64,000 bases of DNA from Cycas panzhihuaensis. Lineage: Eukaryota; Cycadophyta. Position numbers and translations under genes: made by a program. This document shows positions 44,641 to 55,850 of this stretch, piece after piece. The notes under the pieces were generated by a model, which did no database searches, was not told the origin of the DNA, and saw nothing but the letters and a program-made list of their open reading frames with translations. Location: positions 187,929,741 to 187,993,740 of the forward strand of contig CM041465.1 of the NCBI GenBank assembly GCA_023213395.1, written 5' to 3'. Positions within the stretch are counted from its first letter, which is position 1, and each line of letters opens with the position of its first letter.

Positions 44641-45560
44641 GGGAAGCAACTAAAGACAAAGCAAATCAATATAGGGACAGAAGAACAACCCCAGTTAATC
44701 ACCATGGGAGATTACTGGGATGTGAAGACAATTAACCAAGCAACATCTTTGTTCTTGGAATACAAGGATGTCTTTGCTTGGTCCTATAAGGACCTAAAAG
44801 GCATTCTATCAGAATTGGGAGAACATCGAATAGAGTTGGTGGAGGGAGCAAAGCTGGTGAGGCAGTGCCCCTATAGAATGAACCCCAATTATAAATAGAA
44901 AGTGAAGGTAGAGATAGACAAGCTATTGGAAGCGGGATATATTTTTGAAGTTGACAATAGTGAATGGGTTAGTCCAGTAGTCTTAGTTCCCAAGAAGAAT
45001 GGGAAACTATGAATTTGTGTGGACTATAGAGCCTTAAATAAGGCCACAAAGAAAGACCCTTTTCCTATACCCTTCACCGAGGACATTTTGGAGAAGGTGG
45101 TAAGTCATGAAGTTTATTCGTTCACAGATGGGTTCAATGGATATAACCAGGTAAGAATAGCCCCTGAAGACCAATTAAAGACAACTTTTGTGATAGAATG
45201 GGGTACATATGCTTATAGGGTCATGCCCTTTGGCTTGACCAACGCACCAACCACATTCCAATGATTCATTCTAAACATTTTCCGACATATGATTGAAAAA
45301 ACCATTGAGGTATTTCTGGATGATTGGACCCTATACACCCGTCTGAAAAACCATCTTGGTAATTTGAGGATAATGCTAGAAACTTGCAGGAGAAATAATC
45401 TGTGTTTAATCCATACAAGTGTATATTCTTGGTTTCGTTTGGATCTCTACTGGGCACACAGTAATGAAGGCTTGCTAATGGACCCAGAAAAAGTGGCTGT
45501 CATCTTGAACTTTCCAATGCCTGAGACAGTTAAGCAATTAAAAGGGTTCTTGGGAATGAC
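44641..45560 (+). pseudogene. G4 reverse transcriptase (broken)
   Basis: Pieces 44635-44898 (YKDVFAWSYKDLKGIL, HRIELVEGAKLVRQCPYRMN), then VSPVVLVPKKNGKL, 45019-45264 (MDYRALNKATKKDPFPIPF, FTDGFNGYNQVRIAPEDQLK, TYAYRVMPFGLTNAPTTFQ) and 45289-45657 (FLDDWTLYTRLKNHLGNLRI). The catalytic FLDD box is intact. Stops near 44899, 45009 and 45264 break it. It continues into KQLKGFLGMTGYYRKFITEY. Confidence 0.92.
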
Positions 45561-46250
45561 AGGTTATTATAGGAAGTTTATCACAGAATATGTCAAGATA
45601 GCAAATCCCCTTGAAATGTTGTTAAAGAAAAGACTAACGTGGCAATGGAATTTATAGCAGCAGTTAGCATTTGGTTTGTTGAAAAGAAAAGTAGTAGAGG
45701 CACTGGTCCTAAGATTTCTTGACTGGAATAAACCATTCCATGTACATGTGGATTCATCTCTCTTTGTGATAGGGTGCATGTTAACTCAGCCCAAAGATGG
45801 CAATATAGACTTTCCAACTATTTTGCCAGTTGAAAGTTGACACAGGTAGAGCAAAATTATTCAATAATAGAAAGAGAGGGCCTTTAAATGGTGTATGCAT
45901 TACAAAAATTTAGACATTATTTATTAGCTAATCCGTTTGTATTCTTTGTGGATCATCAGGCCTTGCAATATTTGATTAACAAACCAATCTTACAAGGAAG
46001 GATTAACAGGTGGGTGACGCTGTTTCAAGAATTAAATTTTAAAATCATTGTCAAGAAGGGGGAGAAACATACATTGCCCAATCAACTATCTAGAAATGTA
46101 AATGTAGAGGCTGCCACTAGAATTCAAGATGATTTTCCTGATACAAGATTGTTTTCAGTGGAAGTAGTACCAAAATGGTACGAGGGCATTGTGCAATATG
46201 TGTCAACAATGCGTACACCAATTGGGTTGGAATGAGTGGAACAACAAAGT
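45561..46250 (+). pseudogene. G4 RNase H (broken)
   Basis: PFHVHVDSSLFVIGCMLTQP marks the start with its first catalytic Asp. It is frameshifted after 45830, then a clean 46235-end frame (45888-46235) has MVYALQKFRHYLLANPFVFF, DHQALQYLINKPILQGRINR and PNQLSRNVNVE. This is the standard end of gypsy RNase H. Confidence 0.88.
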
Positions 46251-47423
46251 TTTATTAGAAAGATATTTCCATTCCAATTGATCCAAGGTATGTTGTATAA
46301 GCTTGGGCCTGATGGAGTTCTCATACAATGTATATTAAAACATGAAGTAGAAGCAGTGGTATGGGAAGCTCATGAGGGAGTTGTAGAAAAGTACCAAAGC
46401 ACGGAGCCAATTGCTAGAAAGATCTTGCTAGTAGGATTATGGTGGGCCATGCGATTTGAAGATGTGGAAAAATGGGTCAAGGCTTGTGATATTTGCCAAA
46501 GAGTTGGTAAACTAGGTAAACTTCACTTCATGCCTTTACATCTGATTTTAGCCCAAGGCCCATTCAAGAAGTGGAGATTAGATTTCATAGGACCAATTAG
46601 CCCACCGACAAAGAGGACAAATGCCAAGGATATTCTTGTTGCCATTGATTTCCTCACTAAGTGAATGGAAGCAAAGCCTATGAAGACATTTGATGCTCAT
46701 AGCATTGCACATTTTCTGTACGAAATGATAATTGTTTGTTTTGGATGCCCACTTGAAATCGTATTCGATTAGGATAATAGTTTTCTAAACCATACAATTC
46801 AACACCTTACTATGGAATTCTTGATCCAGCATAGGAAGTCTTTGTTGTACTACCCTAGGGCCAATGGTCAGGTAGAAAGTACAAATAAAATCTTAAAGTT
46901 GGCCATGACAAAGATCTGTAGTGAAGGTAGGACGGATTGGGTAGAACGACTACATTCAATTTTATGGGCAGATAGAACGATAGTAAAGCGACCCCACAAG
47001 TAGACACCATTTCAATTGGTGTATGGATTAGAAGCGACCGTTCCTTTGGAATTCCAAGCAAAAAGTCTGCGAATAATAGTCCAGTTGTGGATGGAAGAAA
47101 GGGATTTAAGAGAATAGCGACTCATAAAACTTACGAAACTAGACGAATGACAAGCTAGAGCATTGTGGGAAATCAGGATGGAAAAGAACCATTGCAAAGC
47201 CTGGCATGACAAATATTTGAGAATGGCTCAATTCCAAGTTGGTGATTTAGTACTACTGCATGATAGTAAGTTTTGAGTTAAATTAAGGAAGATGAAGTTC
47301 AAATGGTTAGGTCCATATAGGGTGGACCAAATTGGACAAAATGGAGTTGTTTGACTCATACAGCTTGACGGATCCCTCATGGCTAAACCTATAAATGATA
47401 GTCGATTCAAGCCATATAGGTGT
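46251..47423 (+). pseudogene. G4 integrase (broken)
   Basis: The zinc-binding part has HEVEAVVWEAHEGVVEKYQS and WVKACDICQRVGKLGKLHF, although the second His of the GGH motif is lost. Core: WRLDFIGPISPPTKRT, ILVAIDFLTK, then IVFD-DNSFLNHTI and PRANGQVESTNKILKLAM with the catalytic Glu. The C-terminal domain reads FQVGDLVLLHDSKF, KMKFKWLGPYRVDQI and ends NDSRFKPYRC at 47423. Stops at about 46664, 46770, 47002 and 47270. Confidence 0.88.
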
Positions 47424-47713
47424 TGAAAAAAAAAACAAAGAATGCAAATCAGATGGGCATACTTGCTCTCTCATGGTGATGATGTAGTTGGCGAGGTTAT
47501 AATCTAGTGAAGTGTCGAAGCTGGAAACTCATCAATGGAATCCTCCTAACAATTGGTAACTGAAAATGGATGGTTGGATTGTTCATGATAAGATATTATT
47601 AAAAGCATATAATGATCGTGATATGTGATTAAGGAGTGTGACATGTGAAAGACTATCATAGTCATGAGTTAGTAAGCATGATTGACAGTGCGAAAAGTAC
47701 TAAAGGTTGTCAA
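47424..47713 (+). other. G4 spacer downstream of integrase
   Basis: About 290 bases, beginning with an A-run, without a recognisable protein. Its last bases GTCAA may be the left target duplication of C3 (right side ATTAA, two transitions apart). Confidence 0.45.
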
Positions 47714-47867
47714 TGTAAGAAACCTTCAATTAATGAAGATGAAATTCATTGATTATGTGAGAGAGACTCTATATATACAACGGTTGTTTGTAACTGTTCA
47801 TTGTTGGTACGACACTTGTTTAACACATGACCCTCATGATGTCCTAGATAAAACATTACCTTTAACA
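47714..47867 (-). repeat. C3 3' LTR, shortened
   Basis: Starts TGTAAGAAACCTTC, ends ACCTTTAACA. It lacks about 35 bases present in the right copy (around 59250-59290). CCCTCTCTTAATG follows, the purine tract in reverse, identical to that of C2. Confidence 0.93.
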
Positions 47868-48183
47868 CCCTCTCTTAATGTTTTATCTATTTTAAACCAA
47901 GCCTTTTTCTAAAGAATTGAAATTTATCCTTATTGGGAGGTTTTGTTAGGATATCTACAAGTTGTTCATTTGTTGTATAATGTAATTGGTCTATCTTCTT
48001 GTTTTATACTTTCTCCCGTATGAAGTGATGATGTACTTCAATATGCTTGGTTCGTGCATGGAAGACTGGATTCTTGGTCAATTTAATTGTACTCTGATTA
48101 TCACGGAACAATGTTGTTGACTCTTGTTGCTGTTGAGTTAAATCTGTTAGTAATTGTCTTAACCAAATTGCCTCACAGGATGC
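47868..48183 (-). pseudogene. C3 RNase H, C-terminal part
   Basis: The minus strand reads AIWLRQLLTDLTQQQ, DNQSTIKLTKNPVFHARTKH and IEVHHHFIREKV, then a degenerate tail. It is cut at 48183 by the G3 LTR and continues at 54683. Confidence 0.85.
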
Positions 48184-49000
48184 TGTTGACTACTGGGGTG
48201 TCTTATTACACTTACAAGATACCTCTGCTCACTTGTCAAGGTTACACAGTGCTATAGTCTAGTTCGTGGTAATCACAACATGGTCATTCACATACATTCC
48301 ACATATATTTCATGAATGGTACATGTATACGTAAATCAATGCATACTCAGCAATTCATCATCACAACACAAAGAATACACCACTTTCCATGTAACTCTTC
48401 CTTTTATTAAGTAATCAAGTCAATTTACACAGAGGCTGGAATGTATTCATGAGCATTCCAGTAGCATACAATCTTTCTGTTACACATGCGTACCCAGATG
48501 GTACTTATCATACAGTGCTGCTCCAATTGGCTGACATATGTGCTGACTTCCGCACCTTTGCGTACCCGTGATAATTGGCTCTCACCCTAACCTGGTGGTT
48601 CATGCGTACCTCCTTAAGTACTCATGTTGGTACCTTTTGGATGAAGGGTTATGACCGTCATAACTGCATTCTTCATCATACGTACCTTTCTATTAATCAC
48701 TTGTTTAGGCACTTAATTAATAAACCTTTGTGTCCATATATCCGTACGTACGTCTGGCAGCTCAACATGTCTTCACTGGTTCCTTTGAGTCATGCGTACT
48801 GCTTCCGCTCGGTTCCATTCCGCCGTTAGTAATGTATCATCATACGCACTGCCTGTACATACCGCCATAATGCACCTGAATGCCGATTTCTTTGCCGTTT
48901 TGCCTCGTGCGTACCTCTGTATGGTCCGTACCTACACAACTCAGGTTATCTGACCTACCTCTGGTCCTTTCGCAGCCATAGGATCATTTTAGACTCAACA
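48184..49000 (-). repeat. G3 3' LTR
   Basis: Starts TGTTGACTACTGGGG, ends TTTTAGACTCAACA, collinear with 53870-54682. Rich in GTAC and CGTACGTACGT words. TCTATCCCGGGTCAAC just inside is the reverse of the GTTGACCCGGGATAGA mark shared with G1 and G2. Confidence 0.95.
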
Positions 49001-49129
49001 TCTATCCCGGGTCAACAGTTATGGGTTTGAGCATCCTTGCTCAACAAAACTCCAAAAAATTTCAAAATTTCGGGGTATTCCTCCCCTGCTCGGTCTCAAG
49101 GCGGCTCCTGCTGCCTCTGTCCTCCCAAA

Positions 49130-49350
49130 ATTTCCTCATTTATCTGTTAGGGTGGCAATAATAGCATCCTTCTCTTTTATTTTGTCCTTCTGGCACCCTG
49201 TTGTCCTCATGCTGGTTGCGGAGTCCCAGAGATAATAAAGAAAACCTAAGCGTACAAATCGGAACCCTACGTACGTGCCTCTGAGGAACGCTTGCCGTTT
49301 TTGTGTCTTTGCGTACTGCGATGCGTACCAGAGCAAGTTCTTTGCGTGTT
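49130..49350 (-). pseudogene. G3 remnant of the extra 3' ORF
   Basis: Only the C-terminus is recognisable: KDKIKEKDAIIATLTDK and a stop at about 49136. The same KEKDAII-LT motif ends the coiled coil of the G1 and G2 extra ORFs. Upstream sequence is not alignable. Confidence 0.6.
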
Positions 49351-49439
49351 GTGCCGTATGGATGTTTGGCGAATTTTCCGGAGTCCGTTCCGCTCTGCGT
49401 ACTGCATGGGAATGCTCGTAGGTACGTAATGATTTGTCG

Positions 49440-49870
49440 TTTTGCGGAATTTTGTCTTATACGTGCCTGTGGTACGTATAGTGTTAAGAGTCTCCATTAT
49501 GCGTACTCGATTACGTACGTTTTTGATACATAAAATGTAACTAAGCACTTGAGTGTATTTTACACAGTGCGTACCCGACTACGTACTTTTTTGGTACGTA
49601 TAATGTAGTCGTTTAACTTAATTCTCTTTGCACTGTGCATACCTGCTATGTACTTTTCGTGCACGTATAATGTATTTGAGCTACTTAAAATTTGTTTACC
49701 CGTGTGTACCGATGTACTTTCGTGCACGTATAGTGTAATTTCGAGTCACTTTTTTGAACTGTGCGTACTTCAGTGTATTTCCGTGGTACGTATGGTGTAT
49801 GTTTTCATTTTGATCACTTTTTTAACTGTACGTACCTGGTAACATACCATTTTGGTACGTATACTGTATT
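49440..49870. repeat. Seven imperfect ~65-bp repeats centred on GGTACGTATAATGTA
   Basis: GTACGTATAATGTA-like cores recur at about 49474, 49527, 49595, 49662, 49726, 49787 and 49855, at spacings of 53-68 bases. Each is preceded by a GTGCGTACC...TACGTACTTTT arm, so every unit carries an imperfect ACGTAC/GTACGT hairpin. It lies between integrase remnant and 3' ORF remnant. Confidence 0.8.
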
Positions 49871-50100
49871 TTGCTTGTATGCCTTGGATTTTTCCTCTGA
49901 TTTTTTCAATTGCTGATGCTATTACTTATGTCTGTGATGAGTTACAGTTATTTTTTATTTTTTCCAATTTTTTTTTTCTCTTTTTGTATCCATACCGAAC
50001 TGGATCATGGCTCGGTATCAAGGCATTTGATTGTGCCTCAATGTCATGCAATACGATATGGTACAACCGGTGATCCTACCGGGTAAGTTGCTCCACCCTA

Positions 50101-51567
50101 GTTGATATAGGGTTTCAGTTTACTACCCTTGACCAGTAGCTGGCCTGATAGTTTCTTCAACTAGATAGTGCCATTCTGGTACACCTTCTCAATCAGATAT
50201 GGGCCTTGCCAATGCATCTTCAATTCTCCTTGGGTTGTTTGGGATTTGTTGTTGAACCGCCATACTCGATCACCCTTCTTGAAATACGATGTCTTGTCGT
50301 GGCGGTCGTGCCTTGTTCTTTTTCGCCTTTTCCTTGGTGTGGTATGCTTTGTCAATTTCTTCTTATGATCCCTTAATTGATCTTCTCCTAACCAATGTTC
50401 TCTACAATGTCTGAAATGGGAAATTCCATATAGTGGTTTTCCATAAAAGGGTTTCATATAATCTCCAACGTATTCTCCATGATTTTTGTCTTCTGGAATG
50501 GCAACTTTATTTCCTAGATCGGAATCTCTAGGGATACTCTCGGCAGTTTCCTTTTCTTTGTCCTCAAATTTGGCGCCGATGGTTGAAAAAGATCTTTCGC
50601 TGGGTAGGTGTACCTCTAAAGAAGATGAGGAAGGTTTGTTACTTCCTTCCTCGGGCTGGGATGGGGGTGGGGAAGGGCAATCTACCTCAAGACCCACACT
50701 GGAGGCAGAGGGAAGGTTAGGGTTAGAGGGGGTTGAGGTATTAGGAGGTGAATTAGGGTAAGGGTTTGGGTTAAAAGGGGGATTTGGGTTTGGGTCTAGG
50801 TTTTTAATGTTATTATTAACACTCGTATAATCAACAAATTCAGATTTAATATCAACTTCCTCAGTTACATTCCGAGAAAGTAGGTTACACTTATAGGATG
50901 AGGGGTTGACTTCATATGCGTCCCGTAGCCAATAATCCACAAATCTCATCTCGTTTTCATTGTCTGAAGAATTGTAGATTTCTCCAAAATAAGTCGGTTC
51001 TACTTTTTGGCGGTCGATTAATTTGGTAGGTTCTTCGGTCGTATGGTAGAGATTTTCTTCGCCGAACGAAGAAGTTGTTGCTTCACTCGCAATGGTTGTA
51101 CTTGAACCATCGTTAGGTATCACTTCAATGGAATTCTTTCCCAACATCGGTAATACTACTTCATTCCCTTCATCTGACAAGGTGAAGGTTACGTCTTTCC
51201 AACTTTGGAGACATTGGGTTTTGTATAGCCATGGTCTCCCCAATAAGGCCGGATAGGGAGTTGCACCTTTCTCCGTTTCCACAATCGTAAAATCGATCTT
51301 TACGACAATTCCTGCCACATCCACCTTGATGTCGGCCAATCTCCCCATAGGTCGTACCAGTAATTCGTTGGCCAATTTCAACGAATAGGTTGCCGCTTCC
51401 AACTTTGGGCTTCCCAGTTTACGCCATGTCGAAGCTGGTAACACGTTTACCGCTGCGCCTCCATCAACGATTACCCGTGGGAATGTTTCTCCCAAGACTG
51501 TCATGGTTACCATCGGATCCATATCAAATGATGGTATGATTTGCTTTAGACTCTTGGTGATTCCCCG
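50101..51567 (-). pseudogene. G3 protease, Pro/Asn linker and integrase tail fused in one frame
   Basis: A 453-residue frame (51522-50161). Protease, residues about 1-150: VIVDGGAAVNVLPASTWRKL with intact DGG, and LLGRPWLYKTQCLQSWKDV. Linker, about 230-330: NPNPPFNPNPYPNSPPNTST, SSSSLEVHLPSERS. From about residue 375 the frame is integrase C-terminus: RTRHDRHDKTSYFKKGDRVW, GELKMHWQGPYLIEKVYQNG. After one stop it ends LLVKGSKLKPYIN at about 50107. The normal RT, RNase H and integrase core (about 2.7 kb in G1) are missing, and the junction keeps the frame open. It could be translated as an odd fusion; that is inference. Confidence 0.88.
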
Positions 51568-53730
51568 CTATAACACTCCTCCTTTGATCGAATCGATAAC
51601 TTGGCATAGAGGAATAGTCAACTGTAGCTGTTTTACCAAATTTTTCATTAATAGCAACATTCTGGGAATATCCTCAGCTGACAATCCTTTAAAAAGCTCC
51701 TCCATTTGCACCATTTGGGGCTTCATCTTAGGTTCTTCCGGTAGATTTTCTTGTTCCTTCTGTTTGTTCTTCCGTACATAGACGTATTTGGTTTCTGGTT
51801 TACCCATTGGTAATGCATTCTCCTCCCCGACTAGGCCATCTAATACTTGTTTTGCCTTTCTGTATCGATCCATTTCTGTCGGTGGATCTAGATATCCTTC
51901 ATCCAGTTTCTCCTTTTGTTTATTTTGTAGTTTGACGTTTTTTGCTTCCGGTATGATTGTCATTAGGTTGGTCGCTTTGGCTTTCCCTTTGCAATCTTCT
52001 GTTTTGTGGTCACTTGGGCCACAGTTACTACATACGAACGGCTTCTGTTCGTATTCACCTTCATTGGGCATTCGACTTCCGATTGCCCAAAGCTGGCAAA
52101 CAGATGAGGCATCTACCCATTGGCGGTTTTTTCCTCGAGGGTTCTGGTGCACCCCTTGTTGTATAAACATTAGGGTGGGTTGCCTCCCTTCCCCTACCTC
52201 GTCCTCTGAAGGCTTTTCCCACAGGATTGTAGAAACAATCCTTAGTTGTATCGTACCAACGTCGCATATATGGCACCATCTCTCTTGTTGGTGCAATGCA
52301 TTATTTTTTAAATTCAAGTCACATTCCTTGGTGGTATGTGAATTTTCTTCACAAATGTGGCACCATTTGGTTACTCTTCCCACATGGTCCTTCTTTTTTA
52401 GTGTTTCTTCTTCTTCTTCTCGGTTATTTCTAATTTTCAATCTGGCCACCTCTTTTCTTAATGCTTCCAATTCCGATTCCTCTTCTGCTACCCCTACCTG
52501 GCAGAAGGGTCGGTTGTACTGATTTTGTTTCAATTCTCTAATCTCATCTTGTAATCTCAGCAGCAGGGAGTCTTGTCCTCCTGCCTGCGCGTCCATTTCC
52601 ATTTCAAAATCTAATGCTAGATCTTGAGCATTCTTAAACGATTTCAGTGGATGAGCATGCATCATGGCTCGCAATTTCTCGTTCAACCCTCTTACAAAGT
52701 AGTTTTTTATATTGTGATCTGTTATCGTCTCGTTAATCATGCTAGCGGCAATGATTTTCATTCTGCTAATGTAGGTTAGGATGGATTCTCTCGGTCTTTG
52801 TCTGATTTCTCTTAACGCAATTTCCATTGCTTCATTACTGCGAAACTTTTGAAATCTTTCTTCGAATGCTTTCTTAAGCTTTACCCATGGCTCATTCTTA
52901 TTTGTTTCCTTGTACCATGCCAAGGGTACTCCTCTCAATGTACAGGTGAATCATGCTTTGATTTTGTCTTCGTTTGTAATCTTTTTTACACCAATAAGAC
53001 TCTGAAATAGATACACATGCTCTGCTGCGTCTGAAGTATCATTAAAAATCAGTTTCCCAAAGTCTCTATAGTCATCCATTTTGGGAGATTGCAACTGTCC
53101 CCCACCTGGTGGTGATTTTTCCTTTCTTCCCTCCTTCGGGGATGCACTGGGAGTGCCTACCGCTGTACTATCTTTCCCAAACAGCAGATTCTTGAATGGA
53201 GTTTTGATGTGTATGGGTTCCACTACACCTGGAACTTATATAGTCAATGGTGTCACTGTAATATACAATTGATCAGATCCCCTTTCTGTCAAATCTTCAA
53301 AAAGTTGTCTCGTTAGCTTATTCTCCCAATATGCCGAGGGACCTTTCTCCGCCTTCTTTTCACTATTACTTGGGTCCTTCGGGCTGTCCTCCACTGGTAT
53401 ACTTCCCTCTTTTAAGGTTTCTGGATGTTTTTCATCCACTTTTGGTTTCCCTTCAATCTCTGGGCTAAACAAATCATCTCTGATTGGGGCTGGTGTCAAT
53501 ACCATGCGTTCGCCATGAGTTTCCTCTTCCTGAGGTGTCTAGGCTCCACTTGCCTTAGATCCTTCAATGGACTGTCCCTTAGTCTCGCTGTTTTGCGAAC
53601 TTAACCTCCTCGCCCTTCTGAGTTTTGCTTCCTTCGACCATCTTAGTGCCCTTTGTCTGCTGGTCTCCTTTTCCTTGGGTGAAGTATCCTTCTGGGGCTC
53701 TTCCGACCTTGAAGGCCTCTTAGGTGGCAT
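51568..53730 (-). pseudogene. G3 gag (nearly open, a few stops)
   Basis: Starts at the ATG at 53730, MPPKRPSRSEEPQKD, with RALRWSKEAKLRRARRL. A stop at about 53540 separates it from 53505-53236 (AYWENKLTRQLFEDLTERGS). Then 53223-52951 (MDDYRDFGKLIFNDTSDAAE) and the long 456-residue frame 52938-51568: LRGVPLAWYKETNKNEPW, FEERFQKFRSNEAMEIALRE, YFVRGLNEKLRAMMHAHPLK. Zinc boxes: CHICEENSHTTKEC (intact CX2CX4HX4C), CHICDVGT (disrupted) and CSNCGPSDHKTEDC. It ends KGGVL with two stops before the protease. Confidence 0.92.
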
Positions 53731-53854
53731 TGGAAGGTCCCTTGGGCGCGATGGCTTAGTTCTGACCCGCCATCACGACGGCAGCCAGGGTCCTCTGCCC
53801 TTTACACATTCTTTTCTTTGAAACCCCTAGGCCCTGTCCCTCCTCAACGGATGT

Positions 53855-54682
53855 AGGCAACGGATCCAATGTTGACTGCTGGGGTGTCTTATTACACTTA
53901 CAAGATACCTTTGCTCACTTGTCAAGGTTACACAGTGCTATAGTCTAGTTCAGGATACTGTCAACATGGTCATTCACATACATTCCACGTATATTTCACA
54001 GAATGGTACACGTATGCAATCAATGCATACTCAGCAATTCATCATCACAACACAAAGAATACACCACTTTCCACATAACTCTTCCTTTTATTAAGTAATC
54101 AAGTCAATTTACACAGAGGCTGGAATGCATTCCTGAGCATTCTAGCGACATCTGATCCTTCATTACACATGCGTGCCGGATGGTACTTATCATACGGTCT
54201 TTGCTCCAATTGGCTGACATATGTGCTGACTTCCGCACCTTTGCGTACCCGTGATAATCGGCTCTCACCCTAACCTGGTGGTTCATGCGTACCTCCTTAA
54301 GTACTCATGTTGGTACCTTTTGGCTGAAGGGTTATGACTGCCTGTCATAACCGTACCCCTTCAGTCATACGTACCTTTCCATTAATCACTTGTTTAGGCA
54401 CTTAATTAATTATCCTTTGTGTCCGTACGTCCGTACGTACGTCTGGCAACTCAACAAGTCTTCACTGGTCCCTTTGAGTCATGCGTCAGCTTCGATCAAT
54501 TCCATTCACGTTGATGCGTATCATCATACGTGCCGTTGCACGTGCACTGCCATACGAATGCCGCCAATTTTTTTGCCATTTTGCCTCGTGCGTACCTTTG
54601 TACGGTCCGTACCTGCACAACTCAGGTTATCTGACCTACCTCTGGTCCTCTCGCAGCCATAGGATCATTTTAGACTCCAACA
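53855..54682 (-). repeat. G3 5' LTR with primer-binding site
   Basis: LTR 53870-54682 starts TGTTGACTGCTGGGG and ends TTAGACTCCAACA. At 53855-53869 the minus strand reads TTGGATCCGTTGCCT, the family primer site: TGGATCCGTTGCC differs from tRNA-Glu complementarity at one position. The 5-base GATGC at 54683-54687 is the target duplication. Confidence 0.93.
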
Positions 54683-55850
54683 GATGCACTGACTGCTGAC
54701 TTGTATTCTGCTTTGATAGAAGACAAGGCAATTGTTGGTTGTCGTTTACTGCTGTAGAATATTGCGGTTGACCCAAAGAAGAAACAATACCCACTGGTTG
54801 ACTTTCTTTTTTCTTTATCTTTTGCCTAGTCTGAATCACAGCACCCAATTAACATACTTGTCTCATTCTTTGGATATGTGAATTTTAAATCTGAAATCCC
54901 TTTCAGATATTTGAGTATCCTCTTTGTTGCCTTCCAATGTGCTAGTTTTGGATCTTGCATATACCTGGAGATTACTCCATCGGAGTATGAAATATCATGT
55001 CTGGTTGTAGTGAGATATATCAGACTTCCAACTAATTGTTTGTATAGAGTTGTATCGACTGAAGTATCTTTTGTAGATGGACTTAAGTCGCACTCAATTT
55101 CTATGGGGGTAGCACAACTATTACATTCTTCCATTTTGAATTTTAACAGAAGATCCTTGGTATACTTGATTTATGACAGAGTGATTGAATCTTTCTTTTG
55201 ATTAACTTCTATACTAAGGTAATAATTTAGAAGTCCTAAATTAGTCATCTCAAAACCTTTTTCTAATTGCACTTTTATATCTATGATGGACTCTATGTCA
55301 CTACCTGTGAGAATCATGTCAGTTACATCTACTACAATTATTGTGATTAGCTCTTGATTTTTCTTTACATACAGATTGGAATCTGATTAGCATCCGTGAA
55401 ACCCATTTTGAATGAGATACTTGTCCAATTTGGCATACCAAGCCCTTGGAGTTTGTTTTTGCCCATATAGGGCTTTTTTCAGCCTGCATACAAGATGTTT
55501 TTGTATGTTTTGAATATATCCTTCTGGTTGCCTCATATAAGCCTCTTCTTCAAGATACCCATTCAAAAAGGCACTTTTCACGTCCACTTGATAGACTTTC
55601 CAATTTTATTACGCAACAAAGGCTATTACCATCTTAACTGTATTTAGTTTGGCTACTCGAGAGAAGGTGTCATTATAGTCTACTCCAACAGTCTGAATGT
55701 AGCCCTTGGCCACCCATTTGGCCTTGTACTTTTCTATCTTGCCATCAGAATTTTCTTTTATTTTATAAAGCCACTTATAGGTGACAATAGGTTTGCCTAT
55801 AGGTGGTTCAACCATTTCTCAAGTTTTGTTTTTGGAGATAGATTCCATTT
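54683..55850 (-). pseudogene. C3 reverse transcriptase and RNase H, N-terminal part (broken)
   Basis: RT pieces: 55815-55609 (ITYKW-type VTYKWLYKIKENSDGKIEKY, AKGYIQTVGVDYNDTF), 55587-55387 (MDVKSAFLNGYLEEEAYMRQ, KALYGQKQTPRAWYAKLD), then VVDVTDM in place of YVDDM, so the catalytic box is lost. 55134-54826 has CDLSPSTKDTSVDTTLYKQL, YMQDPKLAHWKATKRILKYL. RNase H starts near 54840 and runs to the G3 insertion. Confidence 0.9.

Larger units (their letters stand above)
48184..54682 (-). mobile_element. Ty3/gypsy retrotransposon G3, non-autonomous deletion form
   Basis: LTRs 48184-49000 (817 bp) and 53870-54682 (813 bp). TSD GATGC is perfect (48179-48183 and 54683-54687). The interior is only about 4.9 kb. 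It has gag, protease and linker, then jumps straight to the integrase C-terminus, so RT, RNase H and the integrase core are absent. A remnant of the extra 3' ORF and a repeat array follow. It has the cleanest gag and protease of the gypsy set. This resembles published TR-GAG-type non-autonomous elements. Confidence 0.93.

Noticed and set aside
51788-52522. Long plus-strand open frame of 244 residues
   Set aside because: It lies exactly opposite G3 gag, with no recognisable motif, and is the shadow of the real frame.
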